From Lepiota brunneoincarnata (Eukaryota > Basidiomycota > Agaricomycetes > Agaricales > Agaricaceae), in the NCBI GenBank assembly GCA_023014365.1, contig JAEBUN010000003.1, positions 2,108,001 through 2,172,000 of the forward strand: DNA of 64,000 nt. The letters run 5' to 3'. Position 1 is the stretch's first letter. The number at the start of each line of letters is the position of its first letter. Below, one piece after another: positions 60,501 through 64,000 of this stretch. A model generated the notes under the pieces. The model had not been told where the DNA came from, made no database searches, and saw only the letters and a list, made by a program, of their open reading frames with translations. The position numbers were made by a program, and so were the translations under genes.

Positions 60501-61108
60501 GGGATTATCAATGTGCTTTTCGTTGAGCATTTGTAGTAATCGGCTCTCTGCAGCATAGCGCTTCTTATCCATCGCGATCATAGGGGCAACGGTCCCCATG
60601 GGCTTGAAACCGGCATCGTTGAGGACCCTAGCTCCACACCACCGTAATCCTGAGAAAGCCAGCGAGAATTTAGGCGAGCGATATATTCTGAGTGCTGGAA
60701 TGGAAATGCTTGCAACAAGGACAGATATCCCGGTCTTGACGATCCCTGGACTTCCAAAAAGGGAAAGGGGTGCAGCGGCAGCGTAGAGGAACCCTCCGTC
60801 AAGTGCCGAACCGACGTGCTTTTCACACTGCTCAGTACCAATAAGAGGTAGGAGAGCGGAAAGGTCTTGGATCCCACCAGTCAGCGTCTTGCCAAATGTT
60901 GAATTCATTGCTGTAGAAATCGTGAGGAACTCAGCCTCGTAAGGGAATCTAAACCTCACCTTGGTCCAAACGATGGATAATAGGTGGCCGAACACTTCTG
61001 TTTAAAAGCCTTGCGGTTCCAAATTCAAGATATCCAGCAGCGATGGGGTATATAGTCAGTAGATTAGGACAGAAAGATTTTCTCGTTGCTGTTAATGTCA
61101 CCTGTCAT
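57597..61108 (-). CDS. Large multi-pass membrane protein of unknown function
   Basis: The main frame (60997-57597) begins at a GTG, but an upstream 7-nt exon (61108-61102, ATGACAG) with donor GTGACA and acceptor AAACAG gives MTEVFGHLLSIV in frame; 1135 aa in all. Hydrophobic segments occur near residues 75-105, 180-205, 215-240, 355-390 and 400-420, so perhaps six spans in the first 430 residues. A large soluble part follows, with a charged coiled coil at about 780-850 (KRRIEEAAKETAAIGE). No known domain was recognised. The conserved-looking start (KVRFRFPYEAEFLTIS) and uninterrupted 1100-codon frame make it a real gene. The 104-bp intron is longer than the local norm. Confidence 0.85.
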
Positions 61109-61276
61109 ACCACACCTAGAGAAGATTGTATTGTCACAGCTATTCCATATTGGTGTGATTCGTTGAGCGCCCAGCTTGATCTTGAACCCCACTAGGCCGT
61201 TGGATTAATGCGATCGAATGTTGACCAGGAGAATATATGATCTCATTGCATGCATTTGACATACATACCAGACCAT

Positions 61277-62339
61277 CTACCCGCTGACTGAGCTGGCAGC
61301 AGCAGCCTCCGCCTTGCCCTCCCACCCCCGCAGAGGCCCGCTCTCCACATCCTCAACCCTCTCAAAAAACTCGGGCTTGAGGTACCCACTCTCACCGCCA
61401 GTCGTAAGCACAACACCATTATCCGACAACTCAAACTTGATCCCAGCATCAAGCGCTTTCTGCACGTTGATGAATATGAGTATCTGCGATGACCCGCGTA
61501 TGCCTATACATATCATGCATGAAGACTAGGATAGGAACAAAAAGCAATCAGGAGAAAAAGGAGACGCACCGCTGATAACATGATTCCCACCGACGCCCTG
61601 CGCCAGATGGATGTGATTCCTCGCCATCCGCGACAGTCCCTCCTTTTCAATAACTCGCCAAGCGTCGCGTGTCGTCCCATGCACAGCGATCCCGCTTGGA
61701 ATATCCGTAACGCTCGTAATCGGCTTCAGATCTAGCTCCACGGTCTATCCAAACGTTGTCATTACGGCGGATGGTGAACGGAAAGGGTAGGGGGAGACCT
61801 CTCACCTTCATGGAGTGCCCTTGGTTTGCCTTGACCAGCCATACTACACCCTTCCCCTCAGCAGTAACAGCAGCACCGGCAGCAACAGAGGATGGAACCG
61901 CAACAACCCTCGCTTCCTCTCGCTCCCAAATTAGCGTGAACCGCTGCTTCGAATCAGCTTTCACAACTTCCTGCAGCTTTTCCACTGTCAGCCCAAGAGG
62001 CTGCAGCCGACTGTTCTTCATCTATCCACGAAGAAAACATACAAAACGCGTCATTAAGAAGAAAACAAAGAAAACCCATAGAAAAAAACTCGCCAAGTCA
62101 TCCACCCGCACATACCCATCCCTCCGCATCTCCAATCCCTCTCCCGCAGCACCATGCCTCAACAACCACGACAGAGTCTTGGACAATCGTACCTCGGGGG
62201 GGTCCTTGGCGCGTCCGCGTAGCTTATTGCTCTTCCCATTCTCTTGTGTATTCGGACTCGGTTTTGGTCTTTGCGGTTTCGGGCCGCGACTTTGTCTGGG
62301 CTCAGTTCGTGGCGGAGATTTGGGACTAGGATCAGCCAT
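61277..62339 (-). CDS. TPT1: tRNA 2'-phosphotransferase
   Basis: Four exons, 62339-62094, 62021-61806, 61744-61570 and 61503-61277, total 864 nt, 287 aa. It removes the 2'-phosphate left at the splice junction by fungal tRNA ligase, using NAD. Family blocks are LSKTLSWLLRHGA, DGYVRVDDL, RLQPLGLTVEKLQEVV, VKANQGHSMK (most relatives have RANQGHS), AVHGTT, NHIHLA and ILIFINVQKAL. A basic, Pro-rich N-terminal extension (residues 1-45) may be a nuclear signal. Intron 1 has a GC donor (TTG|gcgagt); with a GT donor the frame does not close. The C-terminal tail is Ala/Ser-rich. Confidence 0.95.
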
Positions 62340-62642
62340 CTTGGGCTGTTTCCAGGAATTCGTAATCTTCGGATGTCTTCTGCAACTTCTTCTGGTCTGA
62401 AGTACTGGGAAGACGGAGATAATGATCTGCCGGTAAATTTGTGTGTGAACGCCTGCGAGGAAGCGCTGAGTCAGTATGTTGTAGGCAGCGATGGTGACCG
62501 TTTTGGGTTAATGCGCCCTGACATTCAAACTCGAGCTCTGGCGATGGCTAACACTACATACATACACAACATTATATTTACATCGGCGTCCAGATTCATA
62601 GATATTCAATAATCAATTCGCCCTTTTTATCTGCCTCTTCGC

Positions 62643-63754
62643 TCAGACGTGCTTGATGAACCACTCAACGGTAGCCTTGAACGAGCCCTCTTTGCCCGCC
62701 TTGACTTTGGGGTCGCTCAAATCGCCGCGGACAGCAAAGCCATGAGTGCAGCCTTCAAAGTACTCCCTCTTATACCCAGGTGCGAATTTGTCTCCGCCCA
62801 AAATCTCATCGGCCTTGGCCTGGGACTCGTGAGGGAACTGCTGGTCGACAGTGCAACTGTTGATGAGAAGAGGTGCTTTGGATTTCGCGAGATATGTCTA
62901 AAGCAAGTGAATTCGGTTAGTTGCTGTGGTTGGACGGTTGTTTGCATACCTCGAGATCATCAGGGATCGTGAGAAGAGAGGGGTGGGAGACGACAGCGGC
63001 TTTGATGACCCCTTCAAACGCAAGATCAAAGACGTAGCGTGCTACGGAGATCAAGTTGTGATTAGATTCCCCTATAGACGGGTGCGCGAGCGTCCTTACG
63101 CACCGCCAAAGCAGTAGCCAGTCGCGCCGAACTCCTTCACGCCCTTGCTCTTCAGCCAGTTAATGACCTTATCCAGAGAAGGTCGAGTCTGCGCGACTCC
63201 ATGGTTGGGCAACCATTTCTGAATATCAAAACCCTACGTCCATGTGTCAGAGATAGACCAGCACAAGTCAAGTGTAATAACATACGCGATCGAAGGCGTC
63301 TGAAGGGAGAGGATCGCCATTGAAGTAGTCGGGAGCGACGGTCTACACCCATCTCAGCAGGTGCGCAATGAATAGAAACAGGGAGAGACGTACAAAGAAG
63401 CCATTGCGAGCAAAGTCATCGGCGAGGAGCTACCCTCCGGTAAAGATCACAACCAATAGGGGCTCGAAAACAACCCACCTGAGCATTGATCAACTGGGGA
63501 CCGAAGACATCCGAAAGGAAGAGGATGGCCTTATCCTTGGGATAGTCGATGGTGGGGGTAGCGACGTAGACATCGACGCCATCGACCTTCTCCCACTTGC
63601 CTAGGGACATACGTTCAGTGGGAACGATCAATCTGCGGTGGGTCAGATACCTTCTGCAGTACCCTCGTGCTTAACGCCTGAAGTACGATGAGCACCCTGA
63701 ACGAGTGAGGCGGAAAGGAAACTGACCGCGAACGCAGTCCTTGCAGAAGCTCAT
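62643..63754 (-). CDS. Dienelactone hydrolase family protein
   Basis: Eight exons: 63754-63727, 63677-63651, 63600-63479, 63429-63394, 63342-63286, 63233-63104, 63041-62950, 62897-62643. They sum to 747 nt, 248 aa, the usual size. The N-terminus MSFCKDCVRGVKHEGTAEGK is typical of fungal members. The alpha/beta-hydrolase triad is visible as the nucleophile Cys in GYCFG, an Asp in the SCTVDQQFPHE region and His in THGFAVRG. Fungal homologues are often annotated as AIM2-like or carboxymethylenebutenolidase; the natural substrate is unknown. Cytosolic by absence of any signal. It follows TPT1 on the same strand, 300 bp upstream. Confidence 0.93.
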
Positions 63755-63796
63755 ATCGATCAAGATGAAGCTTGGGAGATAATCAACCCTCAACCC

Positions 63797-63806
63797 CTTA
63801 TAAATG
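63797..63806 (-). promoter_or_regulatory. TATA box of the dienelactone hydrolase gene
   Basis: On the minus strand ATTTATAAGG lies about 43-52 bp before the ATG at 63754, similar in position to the P450 TATA element. Confidence 0.5.
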
Positions 63807-64000
63807 GATGGGAGATGTTTTATAATCAACTCCTTATAGTGTCCTAGAATTCTCATGAAGGGTATCAATGACGTATAGCTAGTTTGTCTTTGGTCCGAGC
63901 GTCGCCGCCGCATTCCGTCTTCGTTTATTACCACGCCGTATGTCGATCAGATCATTGTCCGCCTCTGAATCCTTGTTCATTCCCAGCATTGATATACTCT

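Overview
The window looks like nuclear DNA of a filamentous basidiomycete, probably an Agaricomycete close to Rhizoctonia. This rests on dense short introns (mostly 47-65 bp), conserved fungal genes, an expanded F-box-like family and heavy local duplication. Strain and species are not determinable from sequence alone. Exon models were built by hand. Where I say a model closes, the exon lengths sum to a multiple of three and the joined frame follows the protein family.

Layout. 0-5.3 kb: the end of a GFA-type zinc protein, a complete 10-exon cytochrome P450 and a TMEM170-like membrane protein. 5.7-16.2 kb: broken copies (WD40, P-loop protein, HDDC2-like, AICAR transformylase, the 3' half of the same P450, a TBC-protein tail) around one intact and one broken F-box-like gene. 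16.4-19.7 kb: intact bifunctional purine gene (ADE16/17 type) convergent with an intact HDDC2-like nucleotidase, 29 bp between their stop codons. 20.2-33.5 kb: six modules of one unrecognised alpha-helical family sharing a Trp-Trp motif, plus one unrelated or very divergent helical gene; one member carries a hydrophobic segment between its two helical halves. 34-39.5 kb: a GRAM-TBC-EF-hand Rab-GAP gene and a Swd3/WDR5-like WD40 gene. 40.3-45 kb: a complete hAT transposon with perfect 8-bp target duplication, inserted in a P-loop gene. 45-49.3 kb: the rest of that gene and a decayed inverted HDDC2/purine block. 49.5-57.4 kb: two broken and one intact F-box-like genes, a 5'-truncated GMC oxidoreductase and a possible solo LTR. 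57.6-63.8 kb: a large membrane protein, tRNA 2'-phosphotransferase and a dienelactone hydrolase.

The intact genes are mostly unrelated housekeeping or accessory genes and do not form an obvious metabolic cluster. The unusual content is the helical-family cluster and the repeated copying of a small set of neighbours (TBC, WD40, P-loop, HDDC2, purine gene) in both orientations. Four introns with GC-AG ends and several very small exons were also found.
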